Source of the DNA: an uncultured Clostridia bacterium
GTDB lineage: Bacteria; Bacillota; Clostridia; Oscillospirales; Acutalibacteraceae
Length of the DNA: 64,000 nucleotides
NCBI GenBank assembly: GCA_937898625.1
Contig: CALEJF010000030.1
Location: 62,001-126,000 of the forward strand
Reading direction: 5' to 3'
A program made the position numbers and the translations under genes. Below, piece after piece: positions 1 to 8,712 of the stretch. Each line of letters begins with the position of its first letter. Within the stretch, counting starts at the first letter, position 1. The notes beneath the pieces were generated by a model that saw only the letters and a list, made by a program, of their open reading frames with translations, did not search any database and was not told where the DNA came from.

Positions 1-2
1 AA

Positions 3-77
3 GGACTTAATGATGTGGTGTATCTTGTATTCGGTGCAAAGGGCTTCTTCGATTTTGAAATTCCCAAATTGAAATAA
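3..77 (+). CDS. C-terminal end of a CBM6-like carbohydrate-active protein (partial)
   Basis: Only the last 24 codons lie in the window, so the gene is cut by the left edge. The readable frame ends in a hydrophobic/aromatic beta-strand pattern (VVYLVFGAKGFFDFE) and stops with TAA at 75-77. This pattern resembles the last strand of family 6 carbohydrate-binding modules, which sit at the C terminus of many GH43 and related xylan/arabinan enzymes. A rho-independent terminator follows 16 bases later, which supports this as a true gene end. The family call is inference from a short stretch; a discoidin-like or other beta-sandwich module is possible. Confidence 0.5.
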   Translation, partial: GLNDVVYLVFGAKGFFDFEIPKLK

Positions 78-92
78 ATAATTCATGATAGT

Positions 93-128
93 AAAAATGC
101 CAACGCAGAAAATGTGTTGGCATTTTTT
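93..128 (+). terminator. Rho-independent terminator after the partial gene
   Basis: A perfect stem pairs 93-104 with 116-127 (core ATGCCAAC/GTTGGCAT), and the right arm runs into a T tract. It ends the transcript of the gene entering from the left. Confidence 0.85.
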
Positions 129-385
129 ATAATTGAATACACTTTGTGAATGCAGAGTTGTGGGGTGTGGGCATCCGGTGAATTATGAAAGTAAAATGAT
201 AATATCAACGGTAAATTCAGATTTACCTTCCCAAAATGGATTACCAAAAAAATAAAGTGCAGCCAATTCTGTATTGTAAATTATTATTTTTTGTGGTAAT
301 ATACTATTTGGTGTATTTTCATTTAATATATTTTGCTGTAATAGGTCGTAGAAAAAGTTGACCTATACAGAATTGGAGAAATATT
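129..385 (+). other. Intergenic region upstream of trkA
   Basis: No gene is visible. It holds a small perfect hairpin at 210-227 (GGTAAAT, loop TCAG, ATTTACC) and, near 163-180, a fragment (GTGTGGGCATCCGGTG) that closely matches part of the repeat at 13508-13652. AT-rich stretches such as TATACT at 300-305 could be a promoter -10 box for trkA, but no convincing -35 partner was found. Confidence 0.4.
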
Positions 386-1744
386 ATGAACATTGTAATC
401 GTTGGCGACGGAAAAGTTGGTGCAACACTTGTTGAACACCTTTCAATGGAAGACCATAACATTGTTGTTATTGACCGCAATCAGAAAGTTATTGAACAGA
501 TAGTAAACTCATACGATGTTATGGGTGTCTGCGGAAATGGTGCAAGTTATGAAGTGCAGATTGAAGCTGGTGTTGGTGATTCGCAACTTTTTATCGCGGC
601 AACATCATCTGACGAACTGAATATTTTATGTTGCCTTATGGCAAAAAAGGTCGGCACTCAACATACTGTGGCAAGAGTGCGAAATCCTGATTACCTTAAA
701 CAAATACCTTTCTTTAAGGATGAATTGGGACTTAATTTGATTGTAAATCCCGAATTTGACGCTGCCAATGAAATTGCAAAGGTTTTGCGTTTTCCAAATG
801 CTATCAATATTGAAACATTTTATCGTGGACTTGTTGACCTTGCAGAAATTAAGCTTGAAAATGATAATCCCTTATGCAATATGCAGATTATGGATATTTT
901 CAAAAAATTCAGCACAAAAGTTCTTATCTGTGCTGTGCAACGCAAAAACCAGGTTATCATTCCCCGTGGTGATTTTATCCTTCAGTCAGGTGACAGAATT
1001 CACATTACCGCTCCCCGCGGTGTGCTTGTAAGCTTTATGAAGCAGTTGAAGATTTACAAGCATCGCACAAAGGATATTATGATTACGGGTGGCGGAAAAT
1101 TAGGCTATTATCTTGCTCGTCAGCTTTGTGAAACAGGCGGTTATAATGTGAAAATCATTGAAAATGATGCCGATAGATGTGAAAAGCTCTGTGTTCTGCT
1201 TCCTGATGCGGATATTATTCACGGCGATGGTACTGACCGCGCAGTATTGCTTGAACAAGGTATTGAAAATCAAGATGCTTTCGTTGCTCTCACTACAATT
1301 GATGAAGAAAACATTATCTCAGCTATGTATGCATCTTCTCTTGGTGTAAGTAAAACTGTTGCAAAGGTTAATCGTGTTTCTTATGATGTGCTTGAAAGTA
1401 TTGGTATGGATAGTGCTTTTTCATCAAAAGCAATTGCAGCAAACAGAATTATTGCCTTTGCACGTGCCCTTGAAAATTCAGGTGAAGAGTCAAGTGTCCA
1501 GACACTTTACAAACTTGTTGGCGGTCAGGTTGAAGCACTTGAGTTTAAAATCACTGCAGATTTTTCTGAACTTAAAATTCCGCTTCGTAACCTTCGTTTA
1601 AAGAACGATACTCTAATTGCTTGCATCATAAGAAACCACAAGGTTATTTTTCCCGGTGGTAACGATTGCATTGAAAGGGACGACCGAGTTGTAGTTGTAA
1701 CCAAGGCAAATCATATCAGTAGTATTAACGAAATTTTTGAGTAA
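386..1744 (+). CDS. trkA: Trk potassium uptake regulatory subunit TrkA
   Basis: Cytoplasmic gating and NAD(H)-binding subunit of the Trk K+ uptake system. The 452-residue length fits full-size TrkA, which carries two tandem RCK units. The first nucleotide-binding Rossmann motif is at the N terminus (VGDGKVGATLVEHL, from about residue 6), and a second glycine motif (ITGGGKLGYYLARQL) starts near residue 231. Each Rossmann fold is followed by an RCK_C-type segment, ending in VIFPGGNDCIERDDRVVVV. The ATG has the ribosome binding site TTGGAGAA upstream. The membrane partner trkH follows 11 bases downstream, so the two are almost surely one transcript and one complex. Confidence 0.95.
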   Translation: MNIVIVGDGKVGATLVEHLSMEDHNIVVIDRNQKVIEQIVNSYDVMGVCGNGASYEVQIEAGVGDSQLFIAATSSDELNILCCLMAKKVGTQHTVARVRNPDYLKQIPFFKDELGLNLIVNPEFDAANEIAKVLRFPNAINIETFYRGLVDLAEIKLENDNPLCNMQIMDIFKKFSTKVLICAVQRKNQVIIPRGDFILQSGDRIHITAPRGVLVSFMKQLKIYKHRTKDIMITGGGKLGYYLARQLCETGGYNVKIIENDADRCEKLCVLLPDADIIHGDGTDRAVLLEQGIENQDAFVALTTIDEENIISAMYASSLGVSKTVAKVNRVSYDVLESIGMDSAFSSKAIAANRIIAFARALENSGEESSVQTLYKLVGGQVEALEFKITADFSELKIPLRNLRLKNDTLIACIIRNHKVIFPGGNDCIERDDRVVVVTKANHISSINEIFE

Positions 1745-1755
1745 GGCGAAAATAA

Positions 1756-3201
1756 ATGAATTATAAAATGGTGTTAAAAACCGTAGGCAGACTTTTATGG
1801 GCAGAAGCTGCATTTCTCTGCTTACCGTTATTCGTTTCTTTATACTATAAAGAAAAACTCTTTCCTGTTTACTTAATAGTTATAGGTCTTTTGTTGGGTA
1901 CAGGTGCTGTTATGAATCTGCCAAAACCCGAAAAAAGAACCATTTATGCTCGTGAAGGTTTTGTAATTGTATCCCTTTCCTGGATTTTGCTTTCTTTTTT
2001 TGGCTCACTTCCATTTGTCTTTTCACAACAAATCCCATCAATAGTTGATGCGTTTTTTGAAACGGTTTCCGGATTTACAACCACAGGTGCAACAATTCTT
2101 ACAAACATTGAAGCCATGTCAAAAAGCTTACTTTTCTGGCGTGCTTTTACCCATTGGATTGGTGGTATGGGAATACTGATGTTTGTTCTTGCGTTTCTTC
2201 CCCAGAAGGATATGCAATCTATGCACATAATGCGTGCGGAAGTGCCGGGGCCAAGTGTCGGAAAATTGGTTTCTAAGGCGACCGCAACTGCTCGTATCTT
2301 ATATATTATCTACACCGTTTTCACTGTCGCTGAGATTATCGCTTTGCTTTGTTGTAAAATGCCTTTATTTGACAGTGTTACCACTGCGTTTGCAACTGCA
2401 GGTACAGGCGGTTTTTCAGTAAAAAATGCAAGTATCGCAGCCTACAACAGTGTATCGATTGAAGTAATCTGCACATTCTTTATGCTTCTTTTCGGAATAA
2501 ACTTTAATCTGTTCTATCTTGTTATAATTAAGCAATTCAAACGTGCCTTCAAAAGTGAAGAACTGTGGACTTATCTGGGAATTGTTGCCGTGTCAATATT
2601 TGTTATTACAATGAACATTCTCCCCCTTGCAGGCTCATTCAGTCATGCTTTAAGGCAAGCAGGCTTTCAGGTAGCCTCAATTATATCCACAACCGGCTTT
2701 GTAACCGCTGACTTTAATCAATGGCCTGTGCTTTCACAAATTGTGATTATAATGCTTATGTTTATCGGTTCGTGTGCCGGTTCAACAGGTGGTGGACTTA
2801 AGGTAGGACGAATCATCATTCTTTTCAAATCAAGTATAAGAGAATTGCGACGCGCCATCAACCCAAGAAAGGTACAAGCACTCCGTCTTGACGGTGCGGT
2901 TCTTGAAAAAGGAACGGTTTCGGCAACTTGCATATATTTTGTTGTTTATATGCTTGTTATTGCCACGTCAATGATTTTAGTTTCGCTTAATAATCTTGAT
3001 TTTTCATCAACCCTTACCTCAGTCATAACCTGTATTAACAACGTAGGTCCCGGTTTTGCACAGGTTGGACCTGTGGAAAATTTCAGTGCCTTATCATCAT
3101 TGACAAAAATTGTTCTTTCACTTGATATGTTGATTGGCAGACTTGAGATTTTTCCTATGCTGATACTTTTTATTCCGTCAACTTGGAAAAAGACAACATA
3201 G
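1756..3201 (+). CDS. trkH: Trk potassium transporter membrane subunit TrkH
   Basis: K+-translocating membrane subunit that pairs with TrkA. The 481-residue protein is hydrophobic throughout. It shows the four pore loops with selectivity-filter glycines expected of the TrkH/KtrB superfamily: SGFTTTGAT, TAGTGGFS, ISTTGFVTADF and NNVGPGFA. The characteristic SCAGSTGGG segment lies between pore loops 3 and 4. The C terminus (LEIFPMLILFIPSTW) matches the usual TrkH end, so the gene is full length. It is separated from trkA by 11 bases and followed by a terminator. A second K+ system of the Ktr type lies directly opposite. Confidence 0.95.
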   Translation: MNYKMVLKTVGRLLWAEAAFLCLPLFVSLYYKEKLFPVYLIVIGLLLGTGAVMNLPKPEKRTIYAREGFVIVSLSWILLSFFGSLPFVFSQQIPSIVDAFFETVSGFTTTGATILTNIEAMSKSLLFWRAFTHWIGGMGILMFVLAFLPQKDMQSMHIMRAEVPGPSVGKLVSKATATARILYIIYTVFTVAEIIALLCCKMPLFDSVTTAFATAGTGGFSVKNASIAAYNSVSIEVICTFFMLLFGINFNLFYLVIIKQFKRAFKSEELWTYLGIVAVSIFVITMNILPLAGSFSHALRQAGFQVASIISTTGFVTADFNQWPVLSQIVIIMLMFIGSCAGSTGGGLKVGRIIILFKSSIRELRRAINPRKVQALRLDGAVLEKGTVSATCIYFVVYMLVIATSMILVSLNNLDFSSTLTSVITCINNVGPGFAQVGPVENFSALSSLTKIVLSLDMLIGRLEIFPMLILFIPSTWKKTT

Positions 3202-3221
3202 AAACAAACTATATAAATAAT

Positions 3222-3258
3222 GGGCAACGCCTCATCGGATGGTGTTGCCCTGTTTTTT
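3222..3258 (+). terminator. Terminator of trkAH
   Basis: Stem GGGCAAC (3222-3228) / GTTGCCC (3244-3250) followed by TGTTTTTT. It separates the trkAH transcript from the convergent ktr genes. Confidence 0.8.
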
Positions 3259-3907
3259 ATTTTAACTTTTCAAGCATATTGCGATTTGCTATAACTATAA
3301 GCTTCATTGATGCTTCGAGTGGCTTATTCGGGTCGATTTCCGTTGAAACTTCATTCCCCTGCTGAATTGCCACAACATTTATTGAATATTTTTTTCGAAG
3401 ATTCAGTTCAATAAGATTCTTTCCCACCCAATCAGTTTTTACATTGATTTCAACAAGTGAGGCATTACTTGTAAGTTCAAGAATATCCACAAAGCCCGAA
3501 CTTAACAGGTTCTTTGCCAACCTTACACCTGATTCATATTCAGGTAAAACAACCTTATCAGCACCGACCTTGCTTAAAATTCTGCATTGCATTTCGTTGG
3601 AACATTTTGTGATTACGGTTTTTACCCCCAAGTCCTTACAAAGGGTAGTTGCCATCACACTTGTTTCAAGGTGGCTTGCAACCGCAATAATTACAGTATC
3701 TATATTAGATATACCCAACTGCTCAACTGCATCTGCATCTGTTATATCCGCACATTTGCAAAGCGGGAATTCACTTACAACATCATTGATAAGTTCCTCA
3801 TCAGAGTCCACAACAAGAACCTCTGCTCCGCTTTCAACAAGTTCCTTTGCCACAGCATATCCGTATCTGCCCAAGCCGAGTACGGCATAAGAATTATTTA
3901 TTTTCAT
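3257..3907 (-). CDS. ktrA: Ktr-type potassium uptake regulatory subunit (single RCK)
   Basis: Cytoplasmic RCK protein that gates a KtrB-type channel-like transporter. At 216 residues it is half the size of TrkA, as expected for the single-RCK KtrA/KtrC type. The N-terminal Rossmann motif is YAVLGLGRYGYAVAKEL, with an acidic residue ending strand 2 (VLVVDSD) typical of NAD/ATP-binding RCK domains. An RCK_C-like domain occupies about residues 135-216. The start is supported by GGAAAGGGA upstream of the ATG. It lies 23 bases downstream of ktrB in the same direction. RCK_C domains of this family bind c-di-AMP in Firmicutes; that is family knowledge and was not demonstrated here. Confidence 0.92.
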   Translation of the reverse strand: MKINNSYAVLGLGRYGYAVAKELVESGAEVLVVDSDEELINDVVSEFPLCKCADITDADAVEQLGISNIDTVIIAVASHLETSVMATTLCKDLGVKTVITKCSNEMQCRILSKVGADKVVLPEYESGVRLAKNLLSSGFVDILELTSNASLVEINVKTDWVGKNLIELNLRKKYSINVVAIQQGNEVSTEIDPNKPLEASMKLIVIANRNMLEKLK

Positions 3908-3930
3908 ACTATTCCCTTTCCGGGGTAAAA

Positions 3931-5289
3931 TTAACCCACACTGATTTCCTCATACGGTGTCTTTACCGTATTCCATTTTTCTTTTTTCGTATTAAGTACA
4001 AGTGCCAGTGATATCGGTCCTACTCGTCCCAGATACATAGTTGCAATTATAATAATCTTACCCCATATATTCAAGGATGCGGTAAGATTACGAGTTAATC
4101 CTACGGTTGCAGTTGCACTTACCGTTTCATACAATATGTCCACAAGGGGTGCATCCGTAACCATCGCAAGGAGGACTGACGACACCATCATAATCGTAAA
4201 TGACAGGCTGAATATCGCAATCGCCTTCTTTACTGCCTTCTGATGTATTGCACGGTTAAAAACCGTAATTTCATTTTTATTCTTTATCATTGAAGATGCA
4301 GTAATCAAGAGCACCGCTATTGTTACTGTTTTTACGCCACCTGCAGTACCGACAGGAGAACCGCCTATAAACATAAGCACCAACGAAACCAATGCAGAAG
4401 CATTTGTCAGATTTTCCTGAGGAACTGTGGCAAAACCGGCTGTTCTTGTGGTAACTGATTGAAAAACTGAAATCTGCAGTTTATTAAAAAAGTTTTCCTC
4501 CCCGATTGTAAGAGGGTTGTTATATTCAAGAATCAAAAATGCCAAAGCACCTGAAAATACGAGGATTATGGACATCCATATTGCAATTTTACTATGCAGA
4601 GTAAGTCTTTTGAAACACCTGAATCCCTGTTTTTTCATAAGTGAGGATACTCGAATAAAATCCCACCACACCACATAACCGATACCGCCGAGAATAATCA
4701 GCGTACAGGTCGTGAAATTTATCATTGGGTTAACGGCATAATTACAAAGACTGTTTTCGGCTATTATATCAATTCCTGCATTACAAAAAGCGGAAATCGA
4801 GTTGAAAACTGAAATCCATATACCCCTTGCACCAAACTCAGGTATGAAAACGGTCATATACAGTAATGCACCGACACCCTCCACAAGAAATGTTCCTGCT
4901 ATTACTTTTTTTACGAATTTCACAAGTCCTGAAAGCGTATTAAGATTAAATGCATCCTGAAGCAATAAGCGGTCTGTAATACCTATTTTTTTGTTCAGCG
5001 CAATCATAAACCCTGAAATAACCGTAACCACACCTAAACCGCCTAATTGGATAAGACACAGTATTACTATATGACCGAATGTACTCCACGTTGTAGCAGT
5101 CGGCAGGGTTACAAGTCCCGTTACACAGGTTGCGGTGGTGGCTGTGAATAATGCATCAGAATAGGACACACTCACCCCGTCCTTGGTACTGACAGGTAAA
5201 GCAAGAAGCACACTACCGAGAAGTATTACCGCAAGAAAGCTGAGCATTATAATCTGTGTTGTTGATAAGTTAATACGTTTTTTCTTCAT
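3931..5289 (-). CDS. ktrB: Ktr-type potassium transporter membrane subunit
   Basis: Membrane subunit of a KtrAB-like K+ (Na+-coupled in characterised members) uptake system. The 452-residue protein has repeated membrane segments and the superfamily pore loops: TATTCVTGL, SAFCNAGID, TTRTAGFATV and ATATVGLTRN. The SPVGTAGGVKT segment matches the conserved loop before the last repeat. Its shorter N terminus and the adjacent single-RCK partner favour Ktr over Trk. The start is preceded by AGGAAAT on the minus strand. It is the first gene of a two-gene unit with ktrA, which converges on trkAH. Confidence 0.93.
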   Translation of the reverse strand: MKKKRINLSTTQIIMLSFLAVILLGSVLLALPVSTKDGVSVSYSDALFTATTATCVTGLVTLPTATTWSTFGHIVILCLIQLGGLGVVTVISGFMIALNKKIGITDRLLLQDAFNLNTLSGLVKFVKKVIAGTFLVEGVGALLYMTVFIPEFGARGIWISVFNSISAFCNAGIDIIAENSLCNYAVNPMINFTTCTLIILGGIGYVVWWDFIRVSSLMKKQGFRCFKRLTLHSKIAIWMSIILVFSGALAFLILEYNNPLTIGEENFFNKLQISVFQSVTTRTAGFATVPQENLTNASALVSLVLMFIGGSPVGTAGGVKTVTIAVLLITASSMIKNKNEITVFNRAIHQKAVKKAIAIFSLSFTIMMVSSVLLAMVTDAPLVDILYETVSATATVGLTRNLTASLNIWGKIIIIATMYLGRVGPISLALVLNTKKEKWNTVKTPYEEISVG

Positions 5290-5431
5290 AAAACAAATTT
5301 CCTGATATATATAATTCGTTTTTCACTTGTTTTTGTATTATTTTTCTATTATAATATTGACAAGAGAATTATAGCATAAAAAAATTTATATATCAATATA
5401 ATAAATCATCTGTATAATATGAGGATAAATT

Positions 5432-6571
5432 ATGTTACCTAAAAGAGTCTATGCAAAAATAAATCTTGACAATATAAAGAAAAATATAAACACTGTCCGT
5501 GAAAAATTCGGTGACGGTGTTACTGTTATGGGTATTGTCAAAGCAAATGCCTATGGCCACGGTGCCATTGAGGTTTCAAAGGCCATGGAAGAAGCGGGTG
5601 TCGGCTTTTTTGGTGTTGCCGCTATTGATGAAGCAATCGAGTTGCGTCAAAACGGAATTAAATCACCTATTCTCATTTTAGGTCAGATTTTTATTCAGGA
5701 TTATATAACCGCTATTGAAAACAATATTACCTGTACCGTTGCAGACTCTGACACAGCGCAAAGGCTTTCAAATGCTGCCTTGAGCATCGGCAAGAAAGCG
5801 GATGTTCACATTAAAATTGACACAGGTATGGGTAGAATTGGTTTTCAGGCAGATGAAAACGGTTATAGCGAAGTTAAATCCCTTTTTGACCTTGAAGGGC
5901 TTAATATTACAGGCATTTTTACACATTTTGCCTGTGCAGATATGAGGGATAAGACATTTACTGAAAATCAGAAAAAGAAGTTCCTTGATTTTACAGATAA
6001 ACTTACAGACGAGGGATACACAATTCCTATGCGACATATGTACAACAGCGCTTCCGTACTTGATTTGGACGGATATTCAGGTGAGATGGTTCGTTGCGGA
6101 ATTATGGCTTACGGACTTTATCCGTCCAATGAAGTGAGCAAGGAAACAGAGCTTTATCCTGCTCTTGAGTTCAAAAGTAGTATTTCCTTTGTTAAGGATG
6201 TAAAAAAAGGCTTTACCGTGAGTTACGGCTCCACTTTTGTCACTGATAAGGATATGAAAATTGCAACTGTTCCGGTAGGCTATGCTGATGGTTATCCCCG
6301 TTATCTTTCAGATAAGGGCGAAGTTTTGGTAAATGGTGTCCGTTGTAGGATTATCGGCAGAATTTGTATGGACCAGTTTATGATTGATGCCTCCCATATG
6401 CCTAATATTAAAATAGGTGATGAGGTTACTTTAATTGGTACTGACGGAAACGAAACAATTACAGTTGAAGATGTTTCAAACCCAGAGTATCGTTTTAATT
6501 ATGAATTCTGTTGTCTTATTACTCCACGAGTACAACGAATTTACATTAAAGACGGAAAAGTCGTTGAATGA
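5432..6571 (+). CDS. alr: Alanine racemase
   Basis: PLP-dependent interconversion of L- and D-alanine, supplying D-Ala for peptidoglycan in the cytoplasm. The 379-residue length is standard. The PLP lysine lies in VMGIVKANAYGHG (K37). The second catalytic residue is in VSYGSTF, and YADGYPR and GRICMDQFMID are the signature motifs of the C-terminal beta domain. The start has ATGAGGAT upstream. The gene stands alone between the divergent ktrB and tRNA-Pro. A GGGATGC/GCATCCC hairpin at 6642-6663 downstream may help end its transcript, although it lacks a clean T tract. Confidence 0.97.
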   Translation: MLPKRVYAKINLDNIKKNINTVREKFGDGVTVMGIVKANAYGHGAIEVSKAMEEAGVGFFGVAAIDEAIELRQNGIKSPILILGQIFIQDYITAIENNITCTVADSDTAQRLSNAALSIGKKADVHIKIDTGMGRIGFQADENGYSEVKSLFDLEGLNITGIFTHFACADMRDKTFTENQKKKFLDFTDKLTDEGYTIPMRHMYNSASVLDLDGYSGEMVRCGIMAYGLYPSNEVSKETELYPALEFKSSISFVKDVKKGFTVSYGSTFVTDKDMKIATVPVGYADGYPRYLSDKGEVLVNGVRCRIIGRICMDQFMIDASHMPNIKIGDEVTLIGTDGNETITVEDVSNPEYRFNYEFCCLITPRVQRIYIKDGKVVE

Positions 6572-6729
6572 GTGTAGAATTTAGAATGAAGAGTTTAATG
6601 TTCTGCGACGCAGTCCGTGAGATTTATGAAGATTTGATTGAGGGATGCTAAGGATGGCATCCCATATATGATTTGTTCAACAAATTTGAATTTTTAAGGC
6701 GATTACAACCATTCAAAATATAAAAACAC
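6572..6729 (+). other. Intergenic region after alr
   Basis: No gene is visible. It contains a hairpin (6642-6663, GGGATGC/GCATCCC), a second weak hairpin (ATTTGTT/AACAAAT), and the word TCTGCGACGCA near 6602, which is also found near 49840 after a terminator. The shared word suggests a decayed dispersed repeat. Confidence 0.4.
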
Positions 6730-6758
6730 TTGATTTATTGTTTAAATCGTATTATAAT
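6730..6758 (+). promoter_or_regulatory. Sigma-A promoter for the tRNA-Pro region
   Basis: TTGATT (6730-6735), a 17-base spacer and a perfect TATAAT (6753-6758). Transcription would start near 6765, about 18 bases before the partial tRNA copy and about 210 bases before the intact tRNA. Confidence 0.75.
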
Positions 6759-6782
6759 GTTCAACATTGTTGATGAATTTAT

Positions 6783-6805
6783 CGAGATGTGGCTCAGTTT
6801 GGTAG
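6783..6805 (+). pseudogene. 5' fragment of tRNA-Pro
   Basis: These 23 bases are identical to the first 23 bases of the intact tRNA-Pro at 6975 (acceptor 5' strand, D-stem 5' strand and part of the D loop). The match ends abruptly after GGTAG. The following sequence cannot fold into the rest of a tRNA. The fragment sits where a tRNA would be expected relative to the strong promoter at 6730, so it looks like the original gene start separated from the present gene by an insertion or partial duplication. Confidence 0.8.
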
Positions 6806-6974
6806 TTTTGAGCACGACCGCTGCCAGTGGCAGAGGAAGGGAGTGCGAAAAGGGGCAAAACAAGGAGTAATGCGAAGTGGCAACGAGCAGAACGACTATG
6901 TTTTAACCGTAAGCCGCGTAGTGGCGCGAAATGATGTAATATTATTACAACAAGAATAAACTATATGATAATAA
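6806..6974 (+). repeat. 169-bp segment between the tRNA-Pro fragment and the intact tRNA
   Basis: This stretch is more G-rich than the surrounding intergenic DNA, holds a CTGCC/GGCAG hairpin near 6820 and many GCGAA words, and has no plausible coding frame. It is flanked by the 23-bp direct repeat of the tRNA 5' end. No family was recognised. It could be an inserted miniature element or a transcribed spacer. Confidence 0.45.
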
Positions 6975-7051
6975 CGAGATGTGGCTCAGTTTGGTAGAGC
7001 GCCACGTTCGGGACGTGGAAGCCGCAGGTTCGAATCCTGTCATCTCGACCA
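6975..7051 (+). tRNA. tRNA-Pro (anticodon CGG)
   Basis: A complete cloverleaf. The acceptor stem CGAGATG pairs with CATCTCG, and the D arm contains GCTC/GAGC. The anticodon stem CCACG/CGTGG encloses loop TTCGGGA, giving anticodon CGG. The T arm has GTTCGAAT, and ACCA is encoded at 7048-7051. Confidence 0.97.
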
Positions 7052-7058
7052 AAAAAAT

Positions 7059-7090
7059 CCCGACCGCAATTGCGTGGTCGGGTTTTCTTT
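7059..7090 (+). terminator. Terminator of tRNA-Pro
   Basis: Stem CCCGACC (7059-7065) / GGTCGGG (7076-7082), extended by GCAA/TTGC in the loop and followed by TTTTCTTT. Confidence 0.85.
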
Positions 7091-7108
7091 GAAAAACCAG
7101 GTGAAGTT

Positions 7109-8464
7109 ATGAGCAGACGAAACATTGATATGGTTAACGGTTCATTATTTAAAAATGTAATCGTTTATACAATTCCTATAATTCTTACGGGAGTTTTGCA
7201 ACTCCTTTTTAATGCGGCTGACTTAATTATTGTAGGTCAGTTTTGCGGAAGCATATCCGTTGCCGCTGTTGGTGCTACGGGTGCTATTACAAATCTTATT
7301 GTAAATCTTTTTGTAGGACTTTCAGTCGGTACAGGTGTTACTGTTGCGCAGGCTCTTGGTGCTAATGATACGGTAAAAGTCCACCGTGCAGTACATACGG
7401 CAATTCCAACTGCTCTTGTGGGCGGAGTTGTACTTACTTTTGTGGGAATTTCATTATCTGAAACTTTTTTGCGATGGATGGGCACTCCCGAAGATGTGCT
7501 ACCACTTTCTGCTATTTATATGAAAATATATTTTGCAGGTATTATCTTCATGATGATTTATAATTTCTGCGCATCCATTCTTCGTGCAACAGGTGACACA
7601 AAATCCCCGTTGATTTTCTTGACTATCGCCGGAGTTATAAATGTTGGTCTGAATGTGGTTTTTGTTACAGTTGTTGACCTTAATGTTGCAGGTGTTGCAT
7701 TGGCAACAACCATTTCCCAAGGTGTTTCTGCAATTCTTGTTGTCCTTGCTCTTGTTAAGAGAAGTGATGCCTGTCAATTGCATTTTTCACAGTTGAAATT
7801 CTATAAGGACGAGTTCTTGCAGATTTTAAAAATAGGTTTACCCGCGGGAATTCAGGGTTCACTTTTCTCTGCATCAAATGTTATTATCCAGTCTTCAATC
7901 AACTCATTCGGCTCGGCAGTTATGTCGGGAAATGCAGCAGCACTTAACATTGAAGGGTTTATGTACATTGTTCTTAATGCATTCCACCAAACTGCATTGA
8001 ACTTTACGGGACAAAATATAGGTGCAAATAAATACCGTCGTGCCAAGAAAGTCTTTCTGCTGTGCCTTGGTTGTGTGACAGTAATCGGCGTGGTGCTTTC
8101 TGTGTGTATGTATCTTCTTGGTCCAAAACTTTTATCAATTTATATCACAGACTCTGCAGAAGCAATTCGTTGGGGAATGGTGAGAATGAGTTGCTTGTTC
8201 CTGCCATACTGTCTTTTAGGACTAATGGATGTTTCAGGCGGTGCACTCCGCGGTATGGGAGTTTCCGTTGCACCTATGATTATTTCCGTCATCGGTGTCT
8301 GTGGTTTCAGAATTTTGTGGATTTACACAATATTCCAGATTCCCCAATTCCATACTCTTGAATGGTTATATCATTCATATACAATTTCCTGGGCAGTCAC
8401 CTTTGTTGCACAGACTATTGCATATTTTATTACCTACAACAAGAAAAAGAAAAGAATTAAATAA
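7109..8464 (+). CDS. MATE family efflux transporter
   Basis: Cation-coupled exporter of the MATE family, integral to the cytoplasmic membrane. The 451-residue protein has about 12 hydrophobic helices in two similar halves. The first half has the usual MATE opening (GSLFKNVIVYTIPIILTGVLQ, then NAADLIIVGQF), and the second half begins near KIGLPAGIQGSLFS. I start it at ATG 7109, with AGGTGAAG just upstream. A TTG at 7070 in the same frame lies inside the tRNA terminator stem and is rejected. The substrate cannot be read from sequence; drugs and Na+- or H+-coupled organic cations are typical. It is a monocistron ended by a strong terminator. Confidence 0.93.
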   Translation: MSRRNIDMVNGSLFKNVIVYTIPIILTGVLQLLFNAADLIIVGQFCGSISVAAVGATGAITNLIVNLFVGLSVGTGVTVAQALGANDTVKVHRAVHTAIPTALVGGVVLTFVGISLSETFLRWMGTPEDVLPLSAIYMKIYFAGIIFMMIYNFCASILRATGDTKSPLIFLTIAGVINVGLNVVFVTVVDLNVAGVALATTISQGVSAILVVLALVKRSDACQLHFSQLKFYKDEFLQILKIGLPAGIQGSLFSASNVIIQSSINSFGSAVMSGNAAALNIEGFMYIVLNAFHQTALNFTGQNIGANKYRRAKKVFLLCLGCVTVIGVVLSVCMYLLGPKLLSIYITDSAEAIRWGMVRMSCLFLPYCLLGLMDVSGGALRGMGVSVAPMIISVIGVCGFRILWIYTIFQIPQFHTLEWLYHSYTISWAVTFVAQTIAYFITYNKKKKRIK

Positions 8465-8488
8465 AACAATTTGTATTTATAAATAACA

Positions 8489-8521
8489 ATGGCGGGGTAT
8501 TGACCCCGCCATACTGTTTTT
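8489..8521 (+). terminator. Terminator of the MATE gene
   Basis: Perfect stem ATGGCGGGGT (8489-8498) / ACCCCGCCAT (8503-8512), then TACTGTTTTT. A second smaller hairpin (GGGTG/CACCC near 8533-8553) follows. Confidence 0.88.
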
Positions 8522-8677
8522 CGACAAAAAATATGGGTGCTTTTTAAACACCCAACATATTAAGAATATCAAAATTTAAAACAAAAGTCAATAGCTTTTT
8601 TAAATTTTGATTAGCATAATAGACAAAATCTGCGAAATAAATAATAATTTTATATTAACTTTGTACAAAATTACATA

Positions 8678-8706
8678 TTGCAATATGCTTTTTTCTGTGT
8701 TATATT
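8678..8706 (+). promoter_or_regulatory. Promoter of the noncoding transcript
   Basis: TTGCAA (8678-8683), a 17-base spacer and TATATT (8701-8706). The predicted start is near 8713. No open frame with a ribosome binding site follows, so it appears to serve an RNA gene. Confidence 0.7.
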
Positions 8707-8712
8707 ATAGTC

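Noticed and set aside
7070..7108. Earlier TTG start for the MATE transporter
   Set aside because: The TTG lies in the loop-proximal part of the tRNA-Pro terminator stem and has no ribosome binding site. ATG 7109 has AGGTGAAG upstream and begins the family-typical N terminus.
8521..8560. Second terminator hairpin (GGGTG/CACCC) as a separate RNA gene
   Set aside because: Short, A/T-rich loop, no promoter before it; it most likely reinforces the MATE terminator.
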